Of a DNA stretch of 64,000 bases, positions 21,501-28,585 are shown piece by piece (position 1 is the stretch's first letter; every line of letters starts with the position of its first letter). The stretch is taken from contig NZ_CP059725.1 of assembly GCF_014117425.1 (NCBI RefSeq), forward strand, positions 1,364,001 through 1,428,000, in the 5' to 3' direction. The translations under genes and the position numbers were made by a program. Origin of the DNA: Bartonella sp. HY038 (GTDB lineage: Bacteria; Pseudomonadota; Alphaproteobacteria; Rhizobiales; Rhizobiaceae). Under the pieces are notes generated by a model that was not told where the DNA came from, made no database searches, and saw only the letters and a program-made list of their open reading frames with translations.

Positions 21501-22698
21501 CGAAGAAATTCGTGAAGAGTTGGCGCGTACTCGTGCTGATTTAAGTCGCGGTGTGCGGACACTACCAACTCAGACAAAAGAATATACTGAAGCTATGCGT
21601 AAAGCGGTAGTTGAACAAATCGAAGCTTTGAAAGAATTGTCAGGTATTGTTGAAGAATCCGGGCGTGTTTTCGATGTGTCGACACCTGCAGCTGGTGCCG
21701 TTAATCAGCCCAATCTCTTTGTTTCAGAACCTAGAAAGCAAAGTGTAGTTCAACCTGTGCGTAGTTTTGCTCCGCAAGAGCAAAAGGCGGCTGTGCTACA
21801 AGCTGATCTTGTGGGGGCAGGTGCGAATGATGTACATGTTGATCCATTGCCTTCAATAATGCCTTCAATTGCGACAACTCAATTTACGCCAGCGCCAACC
21901 AATACTCGTGCTCCGCAGAATACTGGCGCTGTAGGTAATAATTCTGCGGTTTCGCAAGTGCAAAATGCTGCTCCATTACAAAACAGCGCTCCATTGCCAG
22001 CAAGTTATTTATCTGGATCAAATCCATCAGTGGTAAATGAACCAGTACGTTCTACGGCGCGTAATGTTGGTAGTACAAATTATCAGCCACAGCCTGCATT
22101 CAAGGCAGCAGCGCCTGCACAAAATGTACAAGTACAGCCACAAGCATTTGCACCGCAAACACAGACAACACAACAAACCGCCAATCGTGGTTTGGATGCG
22201 AGTTCTGGCCATCAAGATCCACGCGCTGCATCGGCGCAGCGTTCAAATCAATCTCGTGGGTGGGTATCAGATTTGTTAGCTAGGGCTTCGCGTGATGATG
22301 TGGATAAGGGGGCAACGCATGCTCCTGTTAATACCGCAAAGCCTATCACTGAAAATGCTGGTGATACCTTAACCTCGATGTCTGCTGATATTGTTCAAGG
22401 TATTGATCGCAATGCAATTGCTGAGCTTTGGCAGTATTATCGCCGCGGACAACGAAATATCACACCAAATCGTCTATATAATGCGAATGGTTTGAAGATA
22501 TTCGAGAAAATTAAGCACAAATATGCACTTGAAGGTGAGTTCCGTCGCGCTGTAAGCCAATATATTACAGATTTTGAGCGCTTGCTCGGCGATGTGACAA
22601 AAAATGGCGGTAATAACGATACTGTGCGTGAGTATTTGACCTCCGATACTGGTAAAGTATATACTATGCTTGCTCATGCAAGTGGCCGCATTCAATAA
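15577..22698 (+). CDS. Giant coiled-coil polar-growth protein (RgsE/GPR-like)
   Basis: A 2373-codon protein. Residues 1-310 are acidic and low complexity. Two hydrophobic segments follow at about 317-340 and 347-370. Then comes a very long helical coiled-coil region to about residue 2030, rich in Glu, Gln, Ser and Asn, a Pro/Gln/Ala-rich linker at about 2040-2260, and a compact C-terminal domain (IAELWQYYRRGQRNITPNRL to ASGRIQ). This layout matches the rhizobial growth-pole-ring protein GPR (Agrobacterium) and RgsE (Sinorhizobium), which organise unipolar peptidoglycan growth; these are often annotated as apolipoprotein A1/A4/E-like. Assignment rests on size and architecture. Three ATGs (15577, 15583, 15595) compete for the start; none has a good ribosome site, and 15595 (MARRTKADKF) looks most family-like. 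Confidence 0.72.
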   Translation: MVMRRIMARRTKADKFDIDVEAALEDALDFNFDDDALRSPSIEENAVEQNTSQEKLSHSSSSDHIDGAKTSDQNSHDDELLQELGLESAFEESILDEVDSELFDLESLEQQMALAAEELVAHTNKSESIAEEVVPGQVNEKLMDNDISVSFMDAVADELSNGISLTNDEMAPEVTNVRPVPRVGSLSKSGNSDHSSLAAASIDSDVQDAISSKAPSSTVSAHSNTRDLGRIGLNVASNENGATEIKEIRASKKEEKAKETVANSERSSVFSRPDIDSGSQHTTQNKERREISLASTSMRDASFPAFKGKRKSKLGPVFWSTTALGALWFVGGVATAYKLAADSSLGGFLTSASGLLVTAGTIVPILMFTGFAQLARRARELQDAVEEINIAARRLLEPDVESKERVQSLGSSIRQEVEAMGDGIDRTISRASELEALLQSEVNNLEQAYSENENRIRSLIIELANEREAVSTHAEHVKTTITGAKDQLTREFNSIADHINASAESFTSTLSDTLNMRWGELVDEFNTANEGVAQQLSNKFVETVQSFDASRGRFFEELDTRFAQIDQHTEQASNAVAERLGSKMDDFVKIVHDRTEDVEVRFNSLTGRLANSGEKIIEAVNDSVSDIEKRSDDIDTRLRSTADKVLSDFQNKFDSLDEAIETRGEKSLATFSQQIARLESRAQDLPLTLDNLAVSSVDQFAQQITKVEEQFALLSGRLAKNGTSVTDAISSSLSEIEERSEDIDARIKASTDRLVNEFNDKFSHVDNTINQKTKGSLRQFTDQILDLEKQASELSTSFDTATNLAIQAFEKRLDQVDESLNDRSTSLIRSFIARTEALEESTDKLNVALDTHVGRINDAFQQRTRDIAQTLTGGRDGILSVVEETKVRLSHEMEIVGTTIAKLVDERAGGFIHQFTEGRERLSNTLEKEAAQIVATVSTQLGLLSRHVGEIEEKLLTNIQSVDEKTTSQSEEFLIRSAKFEETISRGFETAREAIEVQSQNLDARSTALNDSLKMNSEALNAVLGEQAGVIEARIAHIRDMIAQGNISFTEALGQHVDLVQSAVLTNDDVLKSTFMAQLERLEDQTSRLKDVFAENHVHLAQAIDERIIGVQETLTKSETAIGDAISSGQEDIKQVLGAGQHALKETLSGHQAMFEDTLSGSQATFNNIMHNGHHALKETLSGNQAVLEDALSQSQANFNNIMHNSQHALKDTLSNGEDILNNLMLNGQSNLKGVIEHSHGVIEETLYNHGNLISQQAIELKNNIGGILETVDERLELQGKKLDQRALSLREVVEHNSALLDKAFETQTAVIDERSATMQNALEIGVTNVRAVLEQNALSLSETLRERISEVSGTLASEAERAENQIARAGDKLNESVLESVFEVERKLQERAVYLKENVADIELQLSNGFSVIENRVSNTAANLSNEAEKAHNIIMSAGQRLSGSVVQAAQNVDEQFNVRDQMLKSNMQEIEGQIHAGLDLISSRMADAAANLTDESRIIEGNIHSGLNLIANRMADASSNLNDEARKIDGQIAVGLDLISHRMASAAANLNEEARKVDNQLSTSIDRIHEKMVDAVGNLTGEAQKIDEQLQNSFSAISSHVSSASSRLQQETFKIDDQLSGGLERINNRMNEVALSLADEADKAENLLANAGERLGGSVVQAAQSVEQKLADRSVFLKENINLIEERVTTGLSSIEGRISEITQKTASQLVNKTQDLHGLTEQLQAAATKTSDSLGMLTNQFSDQLKEVTRAAEERLRSENNTFISNFSNSSDETVSAVKAIKNDISESIAQLLDRLDTSNGTIQQTVNALRNGVYEVDTRLNDVTNEFKQNIGQLSDSFAVTSSNLNSDLERFNGLSRLTLDGVTKFSQQFDDHAKILTEATGLLDRSHDMFNDRLDERQVALASLANGLVQKSEEVSETMQNCEQIIAAIMKRTEERARSSTLQLQSSLSEMVNDASNRFEGATSEIRKSAEEIREELARTRADLSRGVRTLPTQTKEYTEAMRKAVVEQIEALKELSGIVEESGRVFDVSTPAAGAVNQPNLFVSEPRKQSVVQPVRSFAPQEQKAAVLQADLVGAGANDVHVDPLPSIMPSIATTQFTPAPTNTRAPQNTGAVGNNSAVSQVQNAAPLQNSAPLPASYLSGSNPSVVNEPVRSTARNVGSTNYQPQPAFKAAAPAQNVQVQPQAFAPQTQTTQQTANRGLDASSGHQDPRAASAQRSNQSRGWVSDLLARASRDDVDKGATHAPVNTAKPITENAGDTLTSMSADIVQGIDRNAIAELWQYYRRGQRNITPNRLYNANGLKIFEKIKHKYALEGEFRRAVSQYITDFERLLGDVTKNGGNNDTVREYLTSDTGKVYTMLAHASGRIQ
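19000..19296 (+). repeat. Three 33-residue (99-bp) tandem repeats inside the giant coiled-coil gene
   Basis: Units start at 19000, 19099 and 19198 (residues 1142, 1175 and 1208) with the heading HALKETLSG, HALKETLSG and HALKDTLSN. The first two share most residues, including FNNIMHN near the end, and the third has diverged. The exact 99-bp period and near-identical DNA in the first two units suggest recent duplication within the coil. Thirty-three residues equals three 11-residue turns, which keeps helical phase. Confidence 0.88.
20011..20532 (+). repeat. Six 29-residue (87-bp) repeats inside the giant coiled-coil gene
   Basis: Beginning at residue 1479, six units of 29 residues follow one another. 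They are typified by GLDLISSRMADAAANLTDES, GLNLIANRMADASSNLNDEA and GLDLISHRMASAAANLNEEA. Later units (SIDRIHEKM, SFSAISSHV, GLERINNRM) are more diverged. Conserved positions are the leading hydrophobic Leu/Ile pattern, an Arg/Lys-Met pair, and an Asn-Leu plus acidic pair before Ile/Val-Asp. A 29-residue period is not a multiple of seven, so the coil phase must shift at each unit. Confidence 0.88.
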
Positions 22699-22700
22699 AA

Positions 22701-22725
22701 AAAGGGGCGCTGCCCCCTTTTTTTA
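22701..22725 (+). terminator. Rho-independent terminator after the giant gene
   Basis: AAAGGGGC pairs with GCCCC around GCT, with one extra C, and a run of T follows. It begins two bases after the stop codon. Confidence 0.88.
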
Positions 22726-23037
22726 TTGCTGTTTTTTGTTGATCGAATTAGGGAACTAAATATGGTCAAGCTATGTTAAGCAGCTTTAGTAATTTTTCTA
22801 AAAATTAATTGATTAATATGTATCGCTTATTCAATTAAAATTGGAATATTGGTGTGGTCTGTGTTTTCAACTGTTGAGAATATATTGAAAATGTTTTAGA
22901 TGGCACACTGGTTTTGTACAAATTCCCTTTTATTTAATTGCAAAAGACCAATATTAATGGGAATTGGATTTCATTCCTTTTTTGTGTATTTGTGAAGTTT
23001 TTAATAGCTTTGATTTGAAATAGGTTTATGTAAAATA
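22726..23037. other. Intergenic region before cobA, nothing recognised
   Basis: This 312-bp AT-rich gap would be a natural place for a cobalamin riboswitch. I looked for the conserved B12-box core and its upstream helices and did not find them; only a short GGCACACTGG string near 22900 is loosely similar. No terminator, RNA gene or open frame was seen. Confidence 0.5.
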
Positions 23038-23826
23038 ATGTTTGATGGGGCAATAGCGCAAAAGCTGAATCTACCAAAATTTTTGCCCGGCGAGGTTTGG
23101 TTGGTTGGAGCAGGTCCTGGTGATCTTGGATTGCTGACACTTCATGCCCTCAATGCGATAGCGCAAGCTGATATAATTCTTTATGATGCATTGGTTGATC
23201 TTTCCTGTTTGGATTTTGCAAAATCTGATGTGATTTTACAATTTGCTGGTAAACGTTGTGGCCAACCTTCATTAAGTCAAGAACAGATCACAAAGGATCT
23301 TATCAATCTTGCCCGTAATGGCAAACGTGTTTTGCGATTAAAGGGGGGAGACCCGTTTGTTTTTGGTCGAGGGGGAGAAGAAGCACTTGCCTTGCATCGT
23401 GCCGGAATTGTTTTCCGTGTTGTTCCTGGCATAACCGCGGGCATCGCCGGCCCAGCTTATGCGGGTATCCCAATCACTAGCCGTACAACAAACCAATCCG
23501 TAACTTTTATTACAGGGCATGATGCAGATGGAAAAGCGCCTGCTAATCTTGATTGGGGCGCAATAGCAAGGGGTTCGCAGGTTATAGTTTTTTATATGGC
23601 ATTGAAGCATTTAGCTGAAATTGTAGAAAAACTTCTTAATGCTGGGCGCAAGCACACTGAGCAATTGGCATTTATTTCCAATGCAACGACTAAAAGGCAA
23701 AGGGTTATTATTACAACTTTGGGTGAGAGTGTTGATAAAATGTTGCAGGAAAAAATATCAGCTCCAGCAATTATTGTATTAGGTCCCGTAGTTGATTTTG
23801 CATCTGTCTTAAATTGGTTGCCATAA
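23038..23826 (+). CDS. cobA: Uroporphyrinogen-III C-methyltransferase
   Basis: This SAM-dependent enzyme methylates uroporphyrinogen III at C2 and C7 to give precorrin-2, the branch point to cobalamin or siroheme. In the 262-residue product the family signatures are VWLVGAGPGDLGLLTLHA near residue 20, RLKGGDPFVFGRGGEE near 100 (the SAM site) and VPGITAGIAGPAYAGIPITS near 130. It is the methyltransferase alone, without the CysG oxidase/ferrochelatase domain. cobB follows 124 bp downstream, so cobalamin synthesis is the likely role, although siroheme for sulfite or nitrite reduction cannot be excluded. The start at 23038 has only a weak ribosome site. Confidence 0.93.
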   Translation: MFDGAIAQKLNLPKFLPGEVWLVGAGPGDLGLLTLHALNAIAQADIILYDALVDLSCLDFAKSDVILQFAGKRCGQPSLSQEQITKDLINLARNGKRVLRLKGGDPFVFGRGGEEALALHRAGIVFRVVPGITAGIAGPAYAGIPITSRTTNQSVTFITGHDADGKAPANLDWGAIARGSQVIVFYMALKHLAEIVEKLLNAGRKHTEQLAFISNATTKRQRVIITTLGESVDKMLQEKISAPAIIVLGPVVDFASVLNWLP

Positions 23827-23950
23827 ATATTGTTCAAAATACGTAACCTTTATCTATTAACAAAATATACAACCAAACTAGCCTACTTATGGATCGGACT
23901 AGGTTAAACTAGTAATTAAATCAATATGTTTGTGTTTAGGGGATTATGAT

Positions 23951-25246
23951 ATGAAGGGCTTCATGTTGGCATCGCCCCATTCGGGCGCAGGTAAGACCGT
24001 ATTGACAATGGCTATTTTGCGGAAATTGTCTCGAGATGGTTTAGCCATTTCACCGATAAAGGTGGGACCTGATTATATTGATACAGCCTTTCATGAGGTT
24101 GCATGTCATAGCACTGGAAATAATCTTGATTGTTGGGCGATGCGTGATGATTTGGTAAGTGCTTTGTCAGCTAGGGCAATTGAAGGAGGGCGTTTACTTA
24201 TCGCCGAAGCAATGATGGGGCTGTTTGATGGCGCCCTTGATGGTACTGGCTCTGCTGCGGATTTTGCTCGCAGGCTTTTATTGCCAATTATTTTGGTTGT
24301 TGATTGTTCTAAAATGTCGCATTCTATTGCGCCACTCGTTTTCGGCTTTAACAATTTTTCTGATGATGTTTATATTGCCGGGATTATTCTCAATAAAGTT
24401 GGTAGCGCTCGTCATGAAAAATTGCTGCGTAATGCGTTGGCGCCTCTTGGCGTGAACATCCTAGGTGCCATTGGGCGCAGTGAAAAATTGCATCTTCCAG
24501 ATAGGCATTTAGGTCTTGTTCAAGCCCATGAGATGCAAGAAATTGATAAATTTATTGAAGAAGCTGCAGACTTTATTGAAACATCATTAAACTTTGATGA
24601 TTTACTTTCACTTGCTAAGGCTACTACCGATCCAGATTATAGTGCTGGAGTGCCACGGCTCGAACCGCTTGGCCAACATATCGCTATTGCTCGAGATAAC
24701 GCATTTCGCTTTACTTATGCTCATATTCTTGCGGGATGGCAACGACAAGGTGCTTCACTTAGTTTTTTTTCACCTCTTGAGGATGAGACACCAAGTAAAG
24801 ATGCTGATGCAATTTATTTGCCTGGTGGTTACCCCGAACTTTTTGCCGAAAAGCTCGCCCATGCAGCAAAATTTAAAAGTGCCCTGCAGCAAGTACAAAG
24901 CGATAATAAGATTATTTATGGAGAATGCGGTGGATATATGGTTTTGGGAGATTATATAGAGGATAAAAATGGCATTATGCATAAAATGCTTGGCCTATTA
25001 CCTTTAACCACAAGCATAAAAAATCCAAAACTTCATCTTGGTTATCGAAAAATATTACCATTGTCAAAATTTCCTTGGCATCATCATTTGCGTGGCCATG
25101 AATTCCATTACGCAACGACGACCAGTGCTAAAGATACAGTACCTCTTTTTGCGATTGAAGATGCACTTGGTGAAAATTTGGGCGAGGTTGGTATACGTCA
25201 CAAAAATGTGAGTGGTTCGTTTATGCATATTATTGATCGGGAATAA
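23951..25246 (+). CDS. cobB: Cobyrinate / hydrogenobyrinate a,c-diamide synthase
   Basis: An ATP-dependent, glutamine-using amidase of the CobB/CbiA family that amidates the a and c side chains of the corrin ring. The 431-residue product has an N-terminal dethiobiotin-synthetase-like P-loop (SPHSGAGKT near residue 8) and the KVGPDYIDTAFH segment near 35. Its C-terminal class I glutamine amidotransferase-like domain has the nucleophile in YGECGGYMVLG near residue 325 and a closing His in VSGSFMHI. The ATG at 23951 has AGGGGA before it; the frame is open a little further upstream via a TTG. Sequence alone does not tell the aerobic (hydrogenobyrinate) from the anaerobic substrate. Confidence 0.93.
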   Translation: MKGFMLASPHSGAGKTVLTMAILRKLSRDGLAISPIKVGPDYIDTAFHEVACHSTGNNLDCWAMRDDLVSALSARAIEGGRLLIAEAMMGLFDGALDGTGSAADFARRLLLPIILVVDCSKMSHSIAPLVFGFNNFSDDVYIAGIILNKVGSARHEKLLRNALAPLGVNILGAIGRSEKLHLPDRHLGLVQAHEMQEIDKFIEEAADFIETSLNFDDLLSLAKATTDPDYSAGVPRLEPLGQHIAIARDNAFRFTYAHILAGWQRQGASLSFFSPLEDETPSKDADAIYLPGGYPELFAEKLAHAAKFKSALQQVQSDNKIIYGECGGYMVLGDYIEDKNGIMHKMLGLLPLTTSIKNPKLHLGYRKILPLSKFPWHHHLRGHEFHYATTTSAKDTVPLFAIEDALGENLGEVGIRHKNVSGSFMHIIDRE

Positions 25247-25501
25247 GTTTATCAAAATGCACTTTAATGATTATAATTTTTCTGAATTATTAAATTTAGT
25301 ATTAGGCTGTCGATTTAGCGTTATTAATATTGGGAGTTAAATATTTTTGCATTTTACAAAAATTGTCATAATTGCGTTGCGTGATATGTTATATTAAATG
25401 CGTTGTCATTTTATTGATTTGCTCAAAGCTGCGTTTAATTATAACAAGTTAATTTTATCCCATTTAGTTCTATGTTTATTTTCTAGAAAAAAGGCGCCAA
25501 A

Positions 25502-26731
25502 ATGGCCTTTAAAATCCACCATTTGTCCGCAGATCAATCTTTCGATGATAAAACCCGTAAATTGAGCCAATTGGCTTTTGCTATGGGCGGCTTTTCCATA
25601 GGCACTGCAGAATTCGTTATTATGGGCTTATTGCCAGAAGTGGCTAAAGCAACCAATGTTGATATGGCAACAGCGGGGCATTTCGTTTCGTTCTATGCTT
25701 CTGGAGTTGTTGTCGGTGCACCATTATTAGCGGTTTTGACGGCAAAAATGCCCCGGAAAATGCTTTTAATCGCCTTTATGATTTTTTATGCTATAGGAAA
25801 TATTTTATCGGCTTGTGTCTCAACTTATGATCAATTTAGCATTTTGCGTTTTTTAAGCGGTTTGCCTCATGGTATTTATTTTGGTGTAGCAGCTATTGCC
25901 GCAGCCTCGATGGTTGAAGCACGCAAGCGAGCGCAAGCCGTGGGCAGTGTGATGCTTGGTTTGACGGTAGCAACCGTGATTGGAGCGCCCGGCGGTACTT
26001 TAATAGGACAATTATTTGGCTGGCGCATTGCATTTTTCCTTGTCGGTTTTTTGGCATTGTTTGCTGCTTTTTTGATATGGCGCTTTGTACCAAATTTGAA
26101 TGCAGCTGCAGGTGCAAGCCCTTTACGCGAGCTATCCGCGCTGAAAAATGGTCAGTTATGGTTGTTTTTAGCCATTATTGCCATTGGTTCAGGCGGTTTA
26201 TTCGCGGTGTTTACTTATATAAAACCAATTTTAACCGATGTGTCACACATCGATAAATTTTGGGTACCCTTTGTTTTACCTCTTTTTGGCGTTGGTATGG
26301 TGGCTGGTAATCTTATTGGGCCCAAAATTGCTTATCGCATGGGGCTTATGCCATCAATTTTTGTTACCACACTATGGGGAATTTTTGTATTCATAATCTT
26401 TGGTTTCATGGTTGAGAATGAAGCTCTTGCAGTTATTGCCACATTTTTAATCGGTACATCTTTTATTAGCCAACCATCTGTTCAGACAAAAATAATCGAA
26501 GTCTCTGCAAATGCACCAACTTTGGCAACCGCGCTTATGCAATCCTCTTTTAATGTCGCCAATGCTTTGGGGGCTTTTTTAGGTGGATTGGTTATCGTCT
26601 ATGGTTATGGCTTAGAAGCAACCGCTTGGCTAGGTGCATTTTTGGTGTTTTTGGGTTTTCTTGTTTTTCTTCTTGCTTGGCATATAGAAAAGAAACAGAT
26701 TATAAACGAAGATAAATCTAAAATTGATTAA
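25502..26731 (+). CDS. MFS drug/sugar efflux transporter (DHA1, AraJ/YdhP-like)
   Basis: A 409-residue, 12-segment major facilitator. The opening segment GFSIGTAEFVIMGLLPEVA is characteristic of the AraJ/YdhP/NepI branch of proton-driven efflux pumps. The loop motif between segments 2 and 3 (LTAKMPRKMLL) and the antiporter motif VIGAPGGTLIGQLFGWR in segment 5 are present. Substrate cannot be read from sequence; relatives export arabinose-like sugars, purine nucleosides or drugs. It sits between cobB and cobD, but there is a 255-bp gap before it, so a role in cobalamin biology is only a possibility. Confidence 0.85.
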   Translation: MAFKIHHLSADQSFDDKTRKLSQLAFAMGGFSIGTAEFVIMGLLPEVAKATNVDMATAGHFVSFYASGVVVGAPLLAVLTAKMPRKMLLIAFMIFYAIGNILSACVSTYDQFSILRFLSGLPHGIYFGVAAIAAASMVEARKRAQAVGSVMLGLTVATVIGAPGGTLIGQLFGWRIAFFLVGFLALFAAFLIWRFVPNLNAAAGASPLRELSALKNGQLWLFLAIIAIGSGGLFAVFTYIKPILTDVSHIDKFWVPFVLPLFGVGMVAGNLIGPKIAYRMGLMPSIFVTTLWGIFVFIIFGFMVENEALAVIATFLIGTSFISQPSVQTKIIEVSANAPTLATALMQSSFNVANALGAFLGGLVIVYGYGLEATAWLGAFLVFLGFLVFLLAWHIEKKQIINEDKSKID

Positions 26732-26813
26732 TTTTAAGGTTCGTTTTATGAAGGGGCGAGAAATTTTATAAAAATAAGTTGTCTTGCTAATCGATTGAAA
26801 TGGATTACAATTA

Positions 26814-27803
26814 TTGCAACATTATATATTTGTTTTGATCTTTGCCCTATTGATTGATGGTTTAATAGGTGATCCTAAATGGCTTTGGAAATATATTCCT
26901 CATCCTGTAATCGGCTTTGGAAAATTAATTGCTATTGGTGAAAGATTAGGTAATGATGAAAAATATTCTGATAAATTGCGTAAATTTAATGGCTTTATAA
27001 TTATATTTGCGTTGTGTTTTATCGTCATTTTTATCGGGGCTCTATTACAATATATTTGTATGAAACTTGGATATTGGGGACTTGGATTAGAAATATTAAT
27101 CCTTGCTTGTTTTCTTGCTCAAAAAAGTCTTTATGACCATGTTTTAAATGTTTATCGCGAATATATAGATCGTGGACTTGAAGGCGCGCGTTACGCTGTA
27201 TCAATGATTGTTGGTCGAAATCCTAAAAATCTTGATGAACCTGCTATTTCTCGCGCGGCAATTGAAAGTCTTGCTGAAAATAGTTCTGATGGCGTTATTG
27301 CACCAATATTTTTTTATATTTTATTCGGACTTCCTGGTCTTTTATTTTATAAAATGGTCAATACAGCAGATTCTATGATTGGCCATAAAAATAAACGATA
27401 TTTTTATTTTGGATATGCTTCTGCAAAATTGGATGATATCGTAAATTTTATTCCCGCTCGCATTACAGCCTTTATTGCGCTTATTGCCGTTTTTATAAAA
27501 AAAGGCCCTAAGGCATTTAAAAAATGTTTCATTAATATGATGCATGATGCCCCTCAGCATCGTTCACCTAATGGTGGTTGGCCAGAAAGTGTTTATGCCG
27601 CATTTTTAAATATTCAGCTTTCAGGCCCAAGAATCTATGACGATGTTGAAGTCAATGAACCATTACAAAATATCGATGGTCGTATTGCTAGTATGGAAGA
27701 TATTAAAAGCGCGCTTGTTTTTTTTAAAATCAACATGGCGTTGGTTTTATTTTTTTCAATTCTCTTCTATGGCTTAATAATTGTTTTTGATGTTTTCTTA
27801 TAA
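26814..27803 (+). CDS. cobD: Adenosylcobinamide-phosphate synthase (CobD/CbiB)
   Basis: A polytopic membrane protein that attaches the aminopropanol arm (or its phosphate) to adenosylcobyric acid. The 329-residue product has the family start ALLIDGLIGDPKWLWKYIPHPVIGFG and the conserved RAAIESLAENSSDGVIAPIF region near residue 155. DAPQHRSPNGGWPESVYAAFL lies near residue 245. No ATG is available in frame, because an in-frame stop lies at 26796, so translation must begin at the TTG at 26814 or another rare codon; the ribosome site is weak. Codon composition is AT-richer than cobA/cobB. A transposase remnant follows directly. Confidence 0.92.
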   Translation: MQHYIFVLIFALLIDGLIGDPKWLWKYIPHPVIGFGKLIAIGERLGNDEKYSDKLRKFNGFIIIFALCFIVIFIGALLQYICMKLGYWGLGLEILILACFLAQKSLYDHVLNVYREYIDRGLEGARYAVSMIVGRNPKNLDEPAISRAAIESLAENSSDGVIAPIFFYILFGLPGLLFYKMVNTADSMIGHKNKRYFYFGYASAKLDDIVNFIPARITAFIALIAVFIKKGPKAFKKCFINMMHDAPQHRSPNGGWPESVYAAFLNIQLSGPRIYDDVEVNEPLQNIDGRIASMEDIKSALVFFKINMALVLFFSILFYGLIIVFDVFL

Positions 27804-27807
27804 ATAT

Positions 27808-27966
27808 TCAACGATTGATTGTGCTATGATCGACCTTGATGCCGCGCTCCAATAATAGCTCTTCAATATCCCTATAGCTTAAACAATAATGCAGATACCA
27901 ATTGATAGCTTGAATAATGATCATTGCATCAAAGTGCCCAACTATTAGAATTGGCTTTAAAATCAT
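27808..27966 (-). pseudogene. IS6-family transposase remnant
   Basis: On the minus strand an ATG at 27966 opens about 52 codons. The core, HFDAMIIIQAINWYLHYCLS then YRDIEELLLERGIKVDHSTI, is the unmistakable N-terminal helix-turn-helix segment of IS6/IS26-type transposases (family pattern RWYxxYxLSYRDxEExxxERGxxVDHxTI). The next codon that should be Trp (RW) is a TGA. The DDE catalytic domain is missing, truncated by the end of cobD. No terminal inverted repeat was seen. An old insertion probably sat here. Confidence 0.85.
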
Positions 27967-28065
27967 TCCTTGCCCAATCACTCCTTATATGCGGAAATAA
28001 TTTATTCTTTAATCTTTTGAGCCACTATGTCTCCCTAAAAACATAAAAGCATAGTCTCAAGTTTT

Positions 28066-28088
28066 TATATTTTTTACTTTAACGCAGA
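28066..28088 (+). repeat. Intergenic 23-base repeat, copy 1
   Basis: TATATTTTTTACTTTAACGC followed by AGA recurs at 36272-36294 with one mismatch (T/G). Weaker similarity continues for about 20 bases (an ATTTG string at the same offset). Copy 1 is 50 bases before the orphan gene at 28139; copy 2 lies in the gene-free stretch before an amino-acid permease. It could be a promoter element or an end of a small dispersed repeat. Confidence 0.5.
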
Positions 28089-28138
28089 TTACGTATAATA
28101 TTTGCGACAAGGTCGAAAATTAAGATAAGGAATATCCA

Positions 28139-28585
28139 TTGATTATATATGATTTTGTTTTTTTTAGAATTATTTCTGGCATTATATATGTGGATGATGA
28201 TCCTATATGGAATGTAATTTTTGATTTTCAAGATGAAAACAAAGAAGTTGAATTAATTAATTACGTTCAGCTTAAAATTGAAATACACCTATTAGAAGAA
28301 ATTGGTCCAAATTATATAAATTCTAAGAATATAAAAAATACTATATATTACTATATTAACTGTGTAAAATATAAAGACTTAGAACGATCATTGAATGGAA
28401 GTTTGACTGCTTTTAAAGACTTTAAAATATTTATAAAAATTTTAGAAAATATTTATAATAAAATGGCTAAAGTGACGGGGGAAACAACATTAAGTTGTGA
28501 TAAATTTATTTTAAATGATTTGACACTTAATCAACTTGATATTTTTCAAAATAAACATTTTTATAATGAATATATGACGTCATAA
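28139..28585 (+). CDS. Hypothetical protein, very AT-rich orphan
   Basis: A 148-residue frame starting at a TTG seven bases after AAGGA. The product is rich in Ile, Asn, Lys and Tyr (IIYDFVFFRIISGIIYVDDD, later NSKNIKNTIYYYINCVKYKD), acidic overall, with no membrane segment, signal peptide or motif that I recognise. Base composition is visibly more AT-rich than its neighbours, and it lies beside an IS6 remnant. Horizontal origin, or an immunity or antitoxin-like small protein, is possible but not shown. The 170 bp upstream carry no other gene; a 23-base motif shared with 36272-36294 lies at 28066-28088. Confidence 0.5.
   Translation: MIIYDFVFFRIISGIIYVDDDPIWNVIFDFQDENKEVELINYVQLKIEIHLLEEIGPNYINSKNIKNTIYYYINCVKYKDLERSLNGSLTAFKDFKIFIKILENIYNKMAKVTGETTLSCDKFILNDLTLNQLDIFQNKHFYNEYMTS

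Noticed and set aside
22726..23037. Cobalamin riboswitch before cobA
   Set aside because: Only a short GGCACACTGG-like string was found; the conserved core helices are missing.
23898..23913. ACTAG/CTAGT palindrome before cobB as an operator
   Set aside because: Five-base arms are expected often by chance and no regulator family matches.
26800..26814. ATG at 26800 as the start of cobD
   Set aside because: It is in another frame and ends after a few codons; the family N-terminus requires the TTG at 26814.
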